From contig CAMYPM010000008.1 in NCBI GenBank assembly GCA_947290775.1, forward strand, positions 1-64,000: a DNA stretch of 64,000 bases. The letters run 5' to 3'. The DNA is from an uncultured Bacteroidales bacterium. GTDB taxonomy: Bacteria > Bacteroidota > Bacteroidia > Bacteroidales > Porphyromonadaceae. This document shows positions 1 through 9,121 of this stretch, piece by piece. Position numbers and translations under genes: made by a program. Under the pieces are notes generated by a model that was not told the DNA's origin, searched no databases, and saw only the letters and a program-made list of their open reading frames with translations. Positions within the stretch are counted from its first letter, which is position 1, and each line of letters begins with the position of its first letter.

Positions 1-173
1 ACGAACCTACCGGTGCATTGGACAGTAAAACTACCGATGAAGTGATGGATCTGCTCCGCGACGTGAATGCACGCGGCATCACGGTAGTGGTAATTACACA
101 CGAACAACGCGTGGCAGATGCGTGCCACCGCACGGTACATATCAAGGACGGCATAATTAACTACAACGCATAA
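1..173 (+). CDS. ABC transporter ATP-binding protein, C-terminal end only (MacB/LolD type)
   Basis: This is the last 57 codons of an ABC ATPase whose start lies left of the window. The frame reads EPTGALDSKTTDEVMDLL and later VVVITHEQRVADACHR. That gives the D-loop (GALDSKT, just after Walker B) and the switch-loop histidine (ITHE) in the order expected for the MacB/LolD/FtsE family. The TAA stop is immediately followed by the ATG of an FtsX-fold permease, so the two are co-transcribed and probably form one exporter. In the family the ATPase dimer drives mechanotransmission through the permease rather than substrate passage across the inner membrane. The substrate cannot be read from the sequence. 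Confidence 0.9.
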   Translation, partial: EPTGALDSKTTDEVMDLLRDVNARGITVVVITHEQRVADACHRTVHIKDGIINYNA

Positions 174-1469
174 ATGTGGGATTCGCTGAATGAAATAGGC
201 GCGCAGCTCAAGCGCAACAAGCTCCGCACCGCACTCACCGGCTTTGCCGTCGGCTGGGGTGTACTGATGCTGATTTTCCTTTTAGGCATAGGAACCGGTC
301 TTCGCAACGGTATTGTATCCAATGCCGAAAAGGGAAGGCTAAGCGATGCCGCCTGTAATTTGCGTGCGTGGCGCACCGAAAAGCCGTACGATGGATATGA
401 AGAGGGCCGCTCCATTTACTTCTCTCGTGACGATGCACCCGCACTGGAGAAACATTTTAGAGAAATTGAGCACGCATTCCCGGTATGCTCATTCTACATC
501 GATCAGGTGAGTTGCGAGGGAAAAGTATTCAATTCCGCCGGACAGTGGAAAAAAGTTACCGGCGCAGATCCGGACTATTTGACCTATGTGAAGCCTTTAA
601 GGATGCGCGAAGGGCGTACGCTCCGGAAAAGTGACGAAATAATGCAGCAAAAGTATATCGTTATTCCCTCATCAATAGCGGACGGTCTCTTCGAGAAGGG
701 AGAGTCGGCTCTCGGTAAACAGATTGTGTGCGACAAGATTACCGCTACCGTGGTGGGCGTTTACCAAGACGAAGGGGATAATATTATCTATATGCCTTAT
801 AGCGTGGTGACCACCGTTTTTCCGAATATGGAGGTCTATTTGAACGAAATAGCCCTCGTCTTTGATCGAAAATACAACAAAAAAGAGCTGCAAACGCTCG
901 AAAAGCGGATACGCACCTTCTTTTCTCCGGTGAAACATACTGCTCCGGATGACGACGATGCCTTATGGATGAACTATTGGAACCAAAGCTCTTCGGAAAG
1001 TATGGGTAAGCTTTTTACCGGATTGGATCTCTTCCTTTGGTTTATCGGCCTAAGTATTTTATCTATAGGAATTGTGGGCGTGAGCAACATTATGCTTGTA
1101 ACGGTGCGCGAGCGAATCCGTGAAATTGGGATACGCAAAGCACTCGGTGCGAAAGGGAAGGATATAGTTTCGATGATACTGACCGAATCGGTACTAATTA
1201 CATTGGTAAGCGGTATCGTGGGGTTCCTTGTGGGTGTGGGCTTACTTTTCCTGGTGGATTGGCTAATGAACACACAGGGGCTGGGGCAAATCAGTACGGA
1301 TATGATGGGTGGGGGCGAGGTGCTCTCGCTGTTCAAGGATCCGCTCATCAGCGGGCAGGTAGGCATTCTTGCTATTCTGACTATGGTTATTGCCGGAATG
1401 ATTGCCGGATATGTGCCGGCGAAGCGTGCTGTTAAGATTCCACCGGTAGAGGCAATGAGAGAGGAATAG
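174..1469 (+). CDS. MacB-like ABC transporter permease (first copy)
   Basis: A 431-residue inner-membrane permease of the MacB/FtsX fold. A membrane helix near residues 18-43 is followed by a large periplasmic domain (about 45-280) and three C-terminal helices (about 285-310, 340-365, 390-415). The FtsX signature region is visible as SNIMLVTVRERIREIGIRKA, just after the second helix, and the protein ends with the usual P-x-E-A-M-R-E-E type tail. It starts directly at the stop codon of the ATPase and ends four bases before a second permease. Unlike E. coli MacB, the ATPase is a separate protein, as is usual in Bacteroidota. The two permeases probably form a heterodimer. Substrate unknown; an antibiotic, peptide or lipid is possible. 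Confidence 0.88.
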   Translation: MWDSLNEIGAQLKRNKLRTALTGFAVGWGVLMLIFLLGIGTGLRNGIVSNAEKGRLSDAACNLRAWRTEKPYDGYEEGRSIYFSRDDAPALEKHFREIEHAFPVCSFYIDQVSCEGKVFNSAGQWKKVTGADPDYLTYVKPLRMREGRTLRKSDEIMQQKYIVIPSSIADGLFEKGESALGKQIVCDKITATVVGVYQDEGDNIIYMPYSVVTTVFPNMEVYLNEIALVFDRKYNKKELQTLEKRIRTFFSPVKHTAPDDDDALWMNYWNQSSSESMGKLFTGLDLFLWFIGLSILSIGIVGVSNIMLVTVRERIREIGIRKALGAKGKDIVSMILTESVLITLVSGIVGFLVGVGLLFLVDWLMNTQGLGQISTDMMGGGEVLSLFKDPLISGQVGILAILTMVIAGMIAGYVPAKRAVKIPPVEAMREE

Positions 1470-1473
1470 GATT

Positions 1474-2754
1474 ATGCTGAAGAAAATCTTTGACACCGAT
1501 ACGCGGAAAGAGGTATTCAATACGCTCAAAAGTAACCGTAAGCGCACAATTACTACCGCTATGGGCATCTTTTGGGGTATGTTCCTGCTGATTATCCTAC
1601 TCTGCATCGGGAGCGGTATACAGAATGGTTTTGTACGGCAATTAAGCACGCTTTCGCAGAATTCGTTCATCTGTTTTCCCAATCTGCGCACTATTGCGTG
1701 CGACGGCTTCCCCAAGGGCTCCTTTTGGCATCTAACCTCAAGCGATACGCGTTACCTACATAACAACGTACCGGAAGCGATTAGCGTTTGCGAAATTGTA
1801 CAGGAAGGAGGCGGTTGGGGCAGTTATAAACTTACGTATGAGGGTAAATCCGTCTCAGCAAACAATAAGGTTGGCGTAACACCGGAGTTCTTTTCCATTC
1901 ATAAGCTCATCTTTGTGGAAGGACGCCCCTTAAACACTTTGGACGAAGTGAATGTACGTGCTTCCTGCATTATTGGAGAGGAACTCAAAAATCAATTGTT
2001 CGGTGGCGAAAGCGCAATAGGTAAGATTATTGAAAATAAGGGTACCTATTACACGGTTGTAGGTGTAGTGAGGCAGGTATCGGATAATATGAACTTATTC
2101 GGTAATGCAGCTCAATTGATGTACATTCCGGCTTCAAAGATGCGACAGATTAACGGATACGGCGATTATATAGGCGGCTATTTAATGGAAATTCAACCTC
2201 CACGCGGTGAATCGGTTGCTGATACACGCGACAGAATCGGCAAATTGCTGAAAGCGCGCCATTCGGTTGCTCCGGAGGATCGGAATGCACTCTTTATGGT
2301 CAGCTTTGATGTAATCTTTACCGCCGTGAACTATATGCTGAAAGGTATCCTCCTGCTCGTGTGGATTATCGGTATCGGTACATTGATGGGAGGGATCATC
2401 AGCGTGAGCAACATTATGCTCGTAACCATAAACGAACGGAAGCGCGAAATAGGGGTAAAGCGAGCTATCGGCGCCAAACCGGGTGATATACGCCTGCAAA
2501 TTGCATTAGAATCGTTGACCATTACGTTCCTAAGCGGATTGGGTGGTATGGTACTTGCGCTGCTGATTATGATCGGCGTCAATGCTGCCATATTGAGCTC
2601 GGCAAATACGGACTTCTTTTACCGCCCGCTCATACCATTTGAATTAGCTATACTATGCGTCCTTATTGTGGGATTAAGCGGTATTCTTGCCGGATTACTG
2701 CCTGCATCTCGTGCGCTAAAGATACGTGCCGTTGAGGCTTTACAGGAAGAATAA
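1474..2754 (+). CDS. MacB-like ABC transporter permease (second copy)
   Basis: A 426-residue paralogue of the preceding permease with the same layout: N-terminal helix (about 28-50), MacB_PCD periplasmic domain, and three C-terminal helices. The conserved cytoplasmic segment SNIMLVTINERKREIGVKRA matches its neighbour closely, and the tail VEALQEE is typical of the family. Tandem non-identical permeases followed by an adaptor and a TolC-type channel are a standard arrangement for tripartite exporters in Bacteroidota. The gap to the adaptor gene is 25 bases. The function is inferred from family and context; the exported molecule is not evident. Confidence 0.88.
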   Translation: MLKKIFDTDTRKEVFNTLKSNRKRTITTAMGIFWGMFLLIILLCIGSGIQNGFVRQLSTLSQNSFICFPNLRTIACDGFPKGSFWHLTSSDTRYLHNNVPEAISVCEIVQEGGGWGSYKLTYEGKSVSANNKVGVTPEFFSIHKLIFVEGRPLNTLDEVNVRASCIIGEELKNQLFGGESAIGKIIENKGTYYTVVGVVRQVSDNMNLFGNAAQLMYIPASKMRQINGYGDYIGGYLMEIQPPRGESVADTRDRIGKLLKARHSVAPEDRNALFMVSFDVIFTAVNYMLKGILLLVWIIGIGTLMGGIISVSNIMLVTINERKREIGVKRAIGAKPGDIRLQIALESLTITFLSGLGGMVLALLIMIGVNAAILSSANTDFFYRPLIPFELAILCVLIVGLSGILAGLLPASRALKIRAVEALQEE

Positions 2755-2779
2755 ATAATAAAAAAGCATTAGCAATATT

Positions 2780-3883
2780 ATGAAGAAAGCAATCAAAATA
2801 ACCCTATGGTGCCTTTTTGCCCTCATAGTGGTAGGTGTTTTTGTATTCCTTTTTATGCGGACGCGCCCCAAGAAAACGCATTATGCCGTGGAAAAGGCTA
2901 CCGTTGTGGATAGCATTGAGAATAAGACGCTGCTCAGTGGATCCGTATCTCCGCGCGACGAAGTACTCATCAAACCGCAGCTCAACGGCATCATTGCCGA
3001 GGTTTTCTGTAAACCGGGCGATGTAGTGAAGCAGGGCGACGTTTTGGCACGTATAGAAGTTTTGCCTGAAATGATGCAAACCGCCAATGCCGAATCCTCC
3101 CTCCGTATGGCAGAAATTGCTTTCAATGAAGCAAAAGAGCAGTACGAACGGAGCAAAAAACTCTTTGAAAGCGGTGTAGTGGCACGCGAAGAGCACGAAG
3201 CAGCCACAGCGCGCTACCTCAAAGCCAAGGAGCAGTTGGACAACGGTAAGGAAGCGCTCGAAATTGTTCGTACCGGACGCAGTAGCCGCACCGCCTCCTC
3301 CTCGTCCACATTGGTGCGTGCTACCATCAGCGGAACCGTACTTACCGTGCCGGTGAAGGTGGGTAGTAGCGTGATTCAAGCCAATACATTTAACGAAGGA
3401 ACCACCGTTGCCTCCATAGCTGATATGAACGATATGGTATTCATCGGTAAAGTTGACGAAACGATTATAGGGAAGCTCCATCTGGGAATGCCTACCCGTG
3501 TCCGAATCGGAGCTTTACAAGGCAAGGAAATAGATGCTTCCATTGAGTATATTGCCCCAAAAGGAATAACGGAAAATGGTAGTACCACTTACGAAGTGCG
3601 CGCTGCCCTTAACAACGAAAAGACCTCCGAGTTGCGCTCCGGATATGGTGCCAATGCGGAAGTAATCCTCGAAGGCGTTTACAAGGTAACTGCCATTCCG
3701 GAAAACTGTATTTTCTATCGTAACGACTCCACCTTTGTGTCAATTGTAACTAAGGAAAAGCCCGAATTGGAAACTAAGGAGCGCTACGTTGTATGCGGGC
3801 TGTCGGACGGAGTTAGTACGGAAATTAAGAGCGGACTCAAGCCGGGCGAAAAGGTGCGCGGATTGGAAATAATGAGCAATTAG
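2780..3883 (+). CDS. Periplasmic adaptor subunit (MacA/HlyD family)
   Basis: A 367-residue membrane-fusion protein. One N-terminal membrane helix (about 7-27) anchors it. A split lipoyl/barrel-sandwich domain follows, with its first half near 48-95 (IKPQLNGIIAEVFCKPGDVV) and its second half near 180-215 (VRATISGTVLTVPVKVGSSV). Between them is a short alpha-helical hairpin rich in Glu, Lys and Ala (about 100-165). The C-terminal half is beta-barrel and membrane-proximal. Adaptors of this type bridge a MacB-type permease and a TolC-type channel. It sits between both partner genes, 4 bases upstream of the channel gene. Confidence 0.9.
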   Translation: MKKAIKITLWCLFALIVVGVFVFLFMRTRPKKTHYAVEKATVVDSIENKTLLSGSVSPRDEVLIKPQLNGIIAEVFCKPGDVVKQGDVLARIEVLPEMMQTANAESSLRMAEIAFNEAKEQYERSKKLFESGVVAREEHEAATARYLKAKEQLDNGKEALEIVRTGRSSRTASSSSTLVRATISGTVLTVPVKVGSSVIQANTFNEGTTVASIADMNDMVFIGKVDETIIGKLHLGMPTRVRIGALQGKEIDASIEYIAPKGITENGSTTYEVRAALNNEKTSELRSGYGANAEVILEGVYKVTAIPENCIFYRNDSTFVSIVTKEKPELETKERYVVCGLSDGVSTEIKSGLKPGEKVRGLEIMSN

Positions 3884-3887
3884 TACT

Positions 3888-5291
3888 ATGAGTTTCAAAC
3901 AATACATCGTTCTTTTTGCCTTATTGCTTGCCGTTCCACCGGTAGCATGGGCTCAATCTGCGCAAACAACAGCGGTTCCGTACGACACGCTCTACACAGC
4001 ACCGGCAGCGCCCCTGTCGCTCGAAGAGTGCATTGCACGCGCCGTTTACTTTGATACGCCTACCGTCAGCCGCTCGTTGGATACGCTTCAGGCGCACATC
4101 GCACTGCAATCGGCTTGGCACAGCTTCCTGCCGTTTGTGGGCGCCTCGGTATCGCAAGATTTTAACTTTGGGCGAAGTCAGGATAAGCGCGGCGTAATGC
4201 TTGACCAATCCTCCGCTAATACGAGCTTTGGTGTCTCCGCTTCCATCGATCTTTTTAGCGGACTCAAGCGCATTGCCGAGCTTAAGGCGGCGCGTTTGGA
4301 TAAGTCCCGCAGCATCGCCTCCTTAGAGCAGAGCACCGAAGAGGTTACCATTAGAGTGATTGGGCTATATTACAATTTGGTACTACAAACGGAGGTGCTC
4401 CAAACAAACAAATTATCTATAGAGCAAACGCGCCGTACGCTTGAGTACACAAAGCACATGGTTGACGCCGGCAAATGGGCTGTTTCCAAGCTTTATGAGG
4501 TGGAAGCGCGCCTTGCGAGCGACGAATTGGCACTAGCCAACGCCAAAGGGAGCCTTCTTTTGGCGCAACAAGCATTAGCGCAAGCGATAGCTTACTATGC
4601 ACCAACGCCCATTGAGGTCGAAAAGCCCTCTACGGATGCACTCATTGAAGAGGAACGAATGAAAATTCGCCCTATGGACGAAGTCTACCGCGAGGCACTT
4701 GCCAACCGACCCTCCTATCGCGCTACCCTACTCAATACCGAAATAGCGCGATTAATGGTGCAGAGCGCTCAAAGCGGATGGTACCCGTCGCTCTCGCTCC
4801 GAGGCGGATATTCCAACGGTTATTACCTCCCTTTGGATAAAGAAATGCGCCAATTAACCCCATCTTTTTCCGATCAGATGAAGCAAAACGGTCGTTACTT
4901 TGTAGGGTTATCCCTATCCATTCCGCTATTTGACGGGCTACGCACCTACGATAATGTACGCCGGGCTCGACTTCGGACACAATACGCTGAAGTTGAACGC
5001 GCCGCCGAAGCCAGACGCCTCCAACAGAGCGTTTCCGAAGCTCATACCAATGCAACCACCGCACTGCTCGGCATTGATGCGGCAAATAAGAGCGTAGAAG
5101 CGGCGCGCAAGAGCTACGAAACCATGCGCATCGCCTTTGAAGCCGGGCAGCGCACCGCCGTGGATTTGGAACAAAGCCAAAATAAACTCCACGTAGCTGA
5201 GGTTGAAGCGCTTCGTGCCAAGTATGACTTCCTTTATAAAACTGCTATCCTCGAGACAATGACACAAAAACCGGAGAGACCAATCAAATAG
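3888..5291 (+). CDS. TolC-family outer-membrane efflux protein
   Basis: A 467-residue outer-membrane factor. Residues 1-22 form a signal peptide ending AWA-Q. The body shows the two tandem repeats of long helices and short beta strands characteristic of the OEP family, with a first repeat near 43-240 and a second near 270-460. The second contains SGWYPSLSLRGGYSNGYY and LSLSIPLFDGLRTYDNVRRA, the typical strand and helix segments. It closes the export operon that begins left of the window. Third-position G/C is high across the operon compared with most later genes. The assignment to the family is firm; the substrate is unknown. Confidence 0.92.
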   Translation: MSFKQYIVLFALLLAVPPVAWAQSAQTTAVPYDTLYTAPAAPLSLEECIARAVYFDTPTVSRSLDTLQAHIALQSAWHSFLPFVGASVSQDFNFGRSQDKRGVMLDQSSANTSFGVSASIDLFSGLKRIAELKAARLDKSRSIASLEQSTEEVTIRVIGLYYNLVLQTEVLQTNKLSIEQTRRTLEYTKHMVDAGKWAVSKLYEVEARLASDELALANAKGSLLLAQQALAQAIAYYAPTPIEVEKPSTDALIEEERMKIRPMDEVYREALANRPSYRATLLNTEIARLMVQSAQSGWYPSLSLRGGYSNGYYLPLDKEMRQLTPSFSDQMKQNGRYFVGLSLSIPLFDGLRTYDNVRRARLRTQYAEVERAAEARRLQQSVSEAHTNATTALLGIDAANKSVEAARKSYETMRIAFEAGQRTAVDLEQSQNKLHVAEVEALRAKYDFLYKTAILETMTQKPERPIK

Positions 5292-5306
5292 CAGACCGCC
5301 CAAATG

Positions 5307-5371
5307 GGGTGTATGGATGATGGTATTCTTTCGTGAAAGTGTATTTCCGGTCTTTCTCATCCATACCCCCA
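5307..5371 (+). repeat. Inverted repeat downstream of the efflux operon
   Basis: The arms GGGGTGTATGGATGA (5307-5321) and TCATCCATACCCC (within 5358-5371) pair almost completely, with one extra base in the left arm. A small perfect hairpin, CTTTC-GT-GAAAG, occupies 5329-5340 inside the loop. No clear T-tract follows, so it is not a classic terminator. It could protect the 3' end of the efflux mRNA or be a repeat element. Confidence 0.6.
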
Positions 5372-5854
5372 GCGGCATAACACTACGGGATAGACCCTCC
5401 TACAGTAGATAGTTTATAAGTAAACAGGAAGATCTAAACAAGCTTTCTTCATCATAAATGTGGAAAGAGAGAAGTATAATGTAATAACTCTGTATGGTGA
5501 GCATCCATTGATGAAAGCAAAGGGACAATTAAATGCCGAGCAATATATTATTCAGCAATCGCCATTATATTATTTTCTTTCCCTTACACTTTTGAAGCCA
5601 ACGAAGGCTCTATCGCACCAACTACTCATTGACCCAAAACCCACCTCTGGCAAGACATCTGTGATTCCGGACCACCGGATATCTTTACAAGTATTCTTTA
5701 TGCAACATCCGGTTGAAAGAGCTCTCCGGAATACAGAAGACGCATAACGCTACGCTGCAAGAAGGATTGAGGCTAAAAGGCATCGGCCTCAAAAGCAATT
5801 ACTATCTTGAGGGCAAAAAAAGGCCCCATCTGCTGCATTATAGTGAGAATATGC

Positions 5855-5862
5855 TATCTTTG
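5855..5862 (+). promoter_or_regulatory. Bacteroidota -7 box upstream of bamD
   Basis: TATCTTTG matches the Bacteroidota sigma-ABfr -7 consensus TAnnTTTG, 71 bases before the bamD ATG. No clear TTG -33 element lies 19-21 bases upstream, so the call rests on the -7 box and its position. Confidence 0.45.
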
Positions 5863-5933
5863 CAAGGCGATATATACATAGTTTATTGGACACTTGAAGT
5901 ATATATTCGGAAGTGAAGGAATAATGATGATAT

Positions 5934-6767
5934 ATGACCAAAAATAAATTTCTATACGGTCGCATAGTACCTCTGCTTTTAATTGCAATAATGCCGATGC
6001 TTACCGGATGTGGAGAAAAAATGCGCATACAGCGTACTAAGGATGCATCCCTAAAGTATGATTATGCGAAACGGTTTTATAACCAAGGCAAATACAGCAA
6101 AGCATCCGAGTTACTAATGGATGTAGTACCGGCTTATGAGGGCACAGAGGAGGGCAGTAGAGCTCTCTTCCTATTCGCTGAATCAGAGCGGATACAGAAA
6201 AGCTACGAGACAGCTTCCGATGCCTATAAACGCTATTACCAAAATTATCCCAAAGGAGATAAAGCCGAAGAGGCACGGTTTCGTTGTGGAGAGGCCCTCT
6301 ATAAGGCTTCTCCGGAAGCACGTTTGGATCAGAGTGTAACCTACAATGCAATTCAGGAGTTAGCACTTTTTGTTGAGATGTATCCTGAAAGTAAATTTAG
6401 GAAAGAGACTGAAGACATGCTGTTTAGCCTACAAGACAAACTTGCCTATAAGGAACTGCTTGCAGCACAACTCTACTACAATTTAGGCATGTATATGGGC
6501 AACAATTATCGTTCAGCCATTATTACAGCAGATAATGCACTGAAAGATTATCCCTACAATAAGCATCGAGAGGAATTCTATATCTTGCTACTGCGCGCTT
6601 CCTACAAAGAGGCGATTAATAGTGTAGAGAGCAAGCTACAAACACGCTATCGCGATGTGATAGACCGCTATTTTGTGTATGTAAATGAATATCCTAATGG
6701 AAAATATTTAAAAGAAGCAGAACGTATTCATAAGCAGATAAACAGCTACTTAGATACGCAACAATAA
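5934..6767 (+). CDS. bamD: Outer membrane protein assembly factor BamD (lipoprotein)
   Basis: A 277-residue lipoprotein. The signal sequence ends in the lipobox LTGC (Cys about 26). It is followed by a TPR-rich solenoid including YNQGKYSKASELLMDVVP, YKRYYQNYPKGDKAEEARF and ALKDYPYNKHREEFYILLL. BamD docks on BamA at the inner face of the outer membrane and is needed for beta-barrel insertion. It heads a tight cluster with an omega-type RNA polymerase subunit and a DUF4293 protein, an arrangement I recall as common in Bacteroidales. Length is close to other Bacteroidota BamD proteins. Confidence 0.92.
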   Translation: MTKNKFLYGRIVPLLLIAIMPMLTGCGEKMRIQRTKDASLKYDYAKRFYNQGKYSKASELLMDVVPAYEGTEEGSRALFLFAESERIQKSYETASDAYKRYYQNYPKGDKAEEARFRCGEALYKASPEARLDQSVTYNAIQELALFVEMYPESKFRKETEDMLFSLQDKLAYKELLAAQLYYNLGMYMGNNYRSAIITADNALKDYPYNKHREEFYILLLRASYKEAINSVESKLQTRYRDVIDRYFVYVNEYPNGKYLKEAERIHKQINSYLDTQQ

Positions 6768-6795
6768 TACCTAAAGACATATCTTATAATTGAAT

Positions 6796-7122
6796 ATGAC
6801 TAAAAAGAAAAATGCCATTATTCCCGATGAAGTAATATCCCGATCTACCCGTAAATTGGCAGAGAAGACCGGTAATTTGTACGAAGCTGTAGTTGTAATT
6901 GGTCAAAGGGCCAACCAACTTGATCTTCAGCAGCAAGAAGCTATCAAGGAGAAGTTAGAGGAGTTCAATAAAGAGCCGGATACGCTTCAAGAGGTTTACC
7001 AAAATGAGGAACAAATAGAGATATCTCGCAGCTTTGAAAAGCAACCTAAGCCGACGATAGTCGCTACGGAAGAGTTTCTTGGCGATCAACTTTTCTACAA
7101 AACGACCCACAAAGAGGAATAG
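6796..7122 (+). CDS. rpoZ: RNA polymerase omega subunit (Bacteroidota type)
   Basis: A protein of about 108 residues starting at ATG 6796 (a TTG two codons upstream at 6790 is possible). The core TGNLYEAVVVIGQRANQLD is the hallmark helix of Bacteroidota omega proteins. A charged stretch and a C-terminal region with EQIEISRSFEKQPKPTIVAT follow, also typical of this group. Omega assists assembly and stability of the beta-prime subunit and can carry ppGpp effects in other phyla. It lies 28 bases after bamD and 5 bases before the DUF4293 gene, so all three are probably one transcript. Confidence 0.82.
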   Translation: MTKKKNAIIPDEVISRSTRKLAEKTGNLYEAVVVIGQRANQLDLQQQEAIKEKLEEFNKEPDTLQEVYQNEEQIEISRSFEKQPKPTIVATEEFLGDQLFYKTTHKEE

Positions 7123-7127
7123 ATACT

Positions 7128-7580
7128 ATGTGGCAACGTATTCAAACTATATGGCTCTTGCTAGCCTTTGCTGCGATGGCAGTTTTTCTATTTCTACCTA
7201 TAGGGCTCTTTGCCACACCTCAGGGCACATGGGTAATGTACAACATAAGTACAGAGCCACTCGTTGAGGGTACAAATCTAAGCAACTGGGGACTCTTTGC
7301 TCTAGCACTAATTATCTCCTTACTCTCTCTTGCTATTGTATTCCTTTACAAGCGTCGTAAGCTACAGATGAGGCTCGTGATGCTTAATATGCTGCTTACG
7401 ATAGGATACTTTATCTACTATATAGTGGAAATTATAATGCGCACAAAGGAATTAAACGCTTCCTACGGATTCAAATTTGCTATTGCGCTTCCTATTGTAA
7501 CCTTTATCCTATTGACTATGGCACGTCGTGGTATCCATAAAGACGAAATATTAGTCAGAATGAGTAATCGGCTCCGATAA
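7128..7580 (+). CDS. DUF4293 family integral membrane protein
   Basis: A 150-residue protein with four predicted membrane helices (about 7-30, 50-70, 80-105 and 115-133). The N-terminus [17 protein letters not shown] is characteristic of the Bacteroidota DUF4293 family. There is no established function. The conserved position after bamD and the omega gene suggests only co-expression. It ends 26 bases before guaB. Confidence 0.85.
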   Translation: MWQRIQTIWLLLAFAAMAVFLFLPIGLFATPQGTWVMYNISTEPLVEGTNLSNWGLFALALIISLLSLAIVFLYKRRKLQMRLVMLNMLLTIGYFIYYIVEIIMRTKELNASYGFKFAIALPIVTFILLTMARRGIHKDEILVRMSNRLR

Positions 7581-7606
7581 AAAAGTTCCTAATTCATAAG
7601 TTTCTC

Positions 7607-9115
7607 ATGGCCATATTCTTACCTGATACTAGTCATACATTTGGGGAATATTTACTTATTCCCGGGCTAACAACAGAAAGTTCCACTCCGGATAAAATAC
7701 AGCTATCTACCCCCATGACACGTTTCATGCCGGGGAAGGGAGAAAGCTCTCGCTTAAACCTCAATATCCCTTTTGTTTCTGCTATTATGCAGTCGGTATC
7801 GAATGATACATTGGCAATTGAATTGGCACGCAATGGAGGGCTTTCATTTATCTTTGGTTCCCAGCCCATCGAAAGTCAGGCTGAGATGGTACGCCGTGTC
7901 AAAAAGTTTAAGGCTGGATTTGTCAAAAGTGATTCTAATCTCAGCCCGGAGCATACTCTACGTGATGTAGTAGCTCTAACGAAGAAAACCAGCCACTCAA
8001 CCATAGGGATCACTCATGACGGCTCTGCTAACGGAGAGTTACTCGGTATTGTTACAAGTCGCGACTATCGCCTCTCTACAGACTCGTTAGACAGGAAAAT
8101 AAAGGACTTTATGACCCCTTACGAGAAGCTCACAGTAGGACAGAAAGGGATTACCCTGAGTGAGGCGAATGATATCATCTGGGAGCATAAATTAAATACC
8201 TTACCCATTGTAGATGAGAATCGCCATCTACTCTACTTTGTATTCCGTAAGGACTATGACAGCCACAAGCAGAATCCACTTGAGCTTTCACACCCCACCG
8301 ACAAGACACTATTGGTTGGCGCGGGTATCAACTCACGCGATTATAAAGAGCGTGTACCGGCTCTTTTGGAGGCCGGAGCTGATGCCCTGTGTATAGACTC
8401 ATCAGACGGGTTCTCTGTATGGCAGGCTGAAACACTGGAATGGATCCACAAAGAGTTTGGATCAGAAGTAATAGTTGGAGCCGGTAATATAGTAGATGGT
8501 GAAGGCTTCCGCTACTTAGTAAATCATGGTGCCGATTTTGTAAAAGTTGGTATTGGAGGAGGATCCATCTGTATCACGAGAGAGCAGAAAGGAATAGGAC
8601 GCGGACAAGCTTCTGCCGTAATTGATGTCTCCCGCGAAAGAGACAAATACTTTGAGGAAACGGGTATCTACATACCAATATGCAGTGATGGAGGCATTGT
8701 GCACGACTATCATATGGTTTTAGCCTTAGCCATGGGTGCCGACTTCCTTATGATGGGACGCTACTTCGCACGCTTTGACGAATCACCCGGCCCCATAATG
8801 AAAGTAGGTGCAAATATTGTCAAGGAGTACTGGGGAGAAGGTTCTAATCGGGCCAAGAACTGGCAGCGCTACGATACCGGTGGCGTAGAGATCGGCAATA
8901 TGAAATTTGAAGAGGGAGTTGATAGTTACGTACCCTATGCAGGAGCTCTCAAAACAAATTTAGACCAAACACTTGCTAAGATCAAATCAACTATGTCAAG
9001 TTGTGGAACCGCTACTTTAGCTGAACTGCGTAAGAAAGCTAAAATAACCCTTGTATCCGCTACCAGTATAGTGGAAGGTGGAGCACATGACGTTGTGCTC
9101 AAAGACCGCTCTTAA
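7607..9115 (+). CDS. guaB: Inosine-5'-monophosphate dehydrogenase
   Basis: A 502-residue enzyme that oxidises IMP to XMP, the committed step to GMP. The TIM barrel begins near residue 20, a CBS pair is inserted near 115-225, and the barrel resumes. The catalytic loop is [20 protein letters not shown] with Cys about 322 as the nucleophile. This [13 protein letters not shown] form differs from the GPGSICTTR of many bacterial IMPDHs and is, from memory, typical of a subgroup shared with Bacteroidales and trypanosomatids. The IMP-site segment [12 protein letters not shown] is present. It is followed 6 bases later by miaA. Confidence 0.95.
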   Translation: MAIFLPDTSHTFGEYLLIPGLTTESSTPDKIQLSTPMTRFMPGKGESSRLNLNIPFVSAIMQSVSNDTLAIELARNGGLSFIFGSQPIESQAEMVRRVKKFKAGFVKSDSNLSPEHTLRDVVALTKKTSHSTIGITHDGSANGELLGIVTSRDYRLSTDSLDRKIKDFMTPYEKLTVGQKGITLSEANDIIWEHKLNTLPIVDENRHLLYFVFRKDYDSHKQNPLELSHPTDKTLLVGAGINSRDYKERVPALLEAGADALCIDSSDGFSVWQAETLEWIHKEFGSEVIVGAGNIVDGEGFRYLVNHGADFVKVGIGGGSICITREQKGIGRGQASAVIDVSRERDKYFEETGIYIPICSDGGIVHDYHMVLALAMGADFLMMGRYFARFDESPGPIMKVGANIVKEYWGEGSNRAKNWQRYDTGGVEIGNMKFEEGVDSYVPYAGALKTNLDQTLAKIKSTMSSCGTATLAELRKKAKITLVSATSIVEGGAHDVVLKDRS

Positions 9116-9121
9116 CTAACC

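Larger units (their letters stand above)
5292..5933 (+). other. Non-coding interval between the efflux operon and bamD
   Basis: These 642 bases hold no convincing gene. Two short open frames (5460-5747 and 5713-5916) have no recognisable family, no clear ribosome-binding site and unusual composition. The stretch contains a long imperfect inverted repeat just after the tolC-type gene (5307-5371), a 7-bp hairpin (TTGAGGC at 5767-5773 with GCCTCAA at 5786-5792) and a -7 promoter box at 5855-5862 that probably serves bamD. It may be degenerated coding DNA, but nothing in it can be identified. Confidence 0.6.

Noticed and set aside
5460..5747. 95-codon plus-strand ORF in the interval before bamD
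   Set aside because: No recognisable family, no clear ribosome-binding site, low-complexity composition, and no sign of conservation in the sequence itself. Left as non-coding.
5713..5916. 67-codon plus-strand ORF overlapping the bamD -7 box
   Set aside because: It runs through the promoter region and shows no protein family features.
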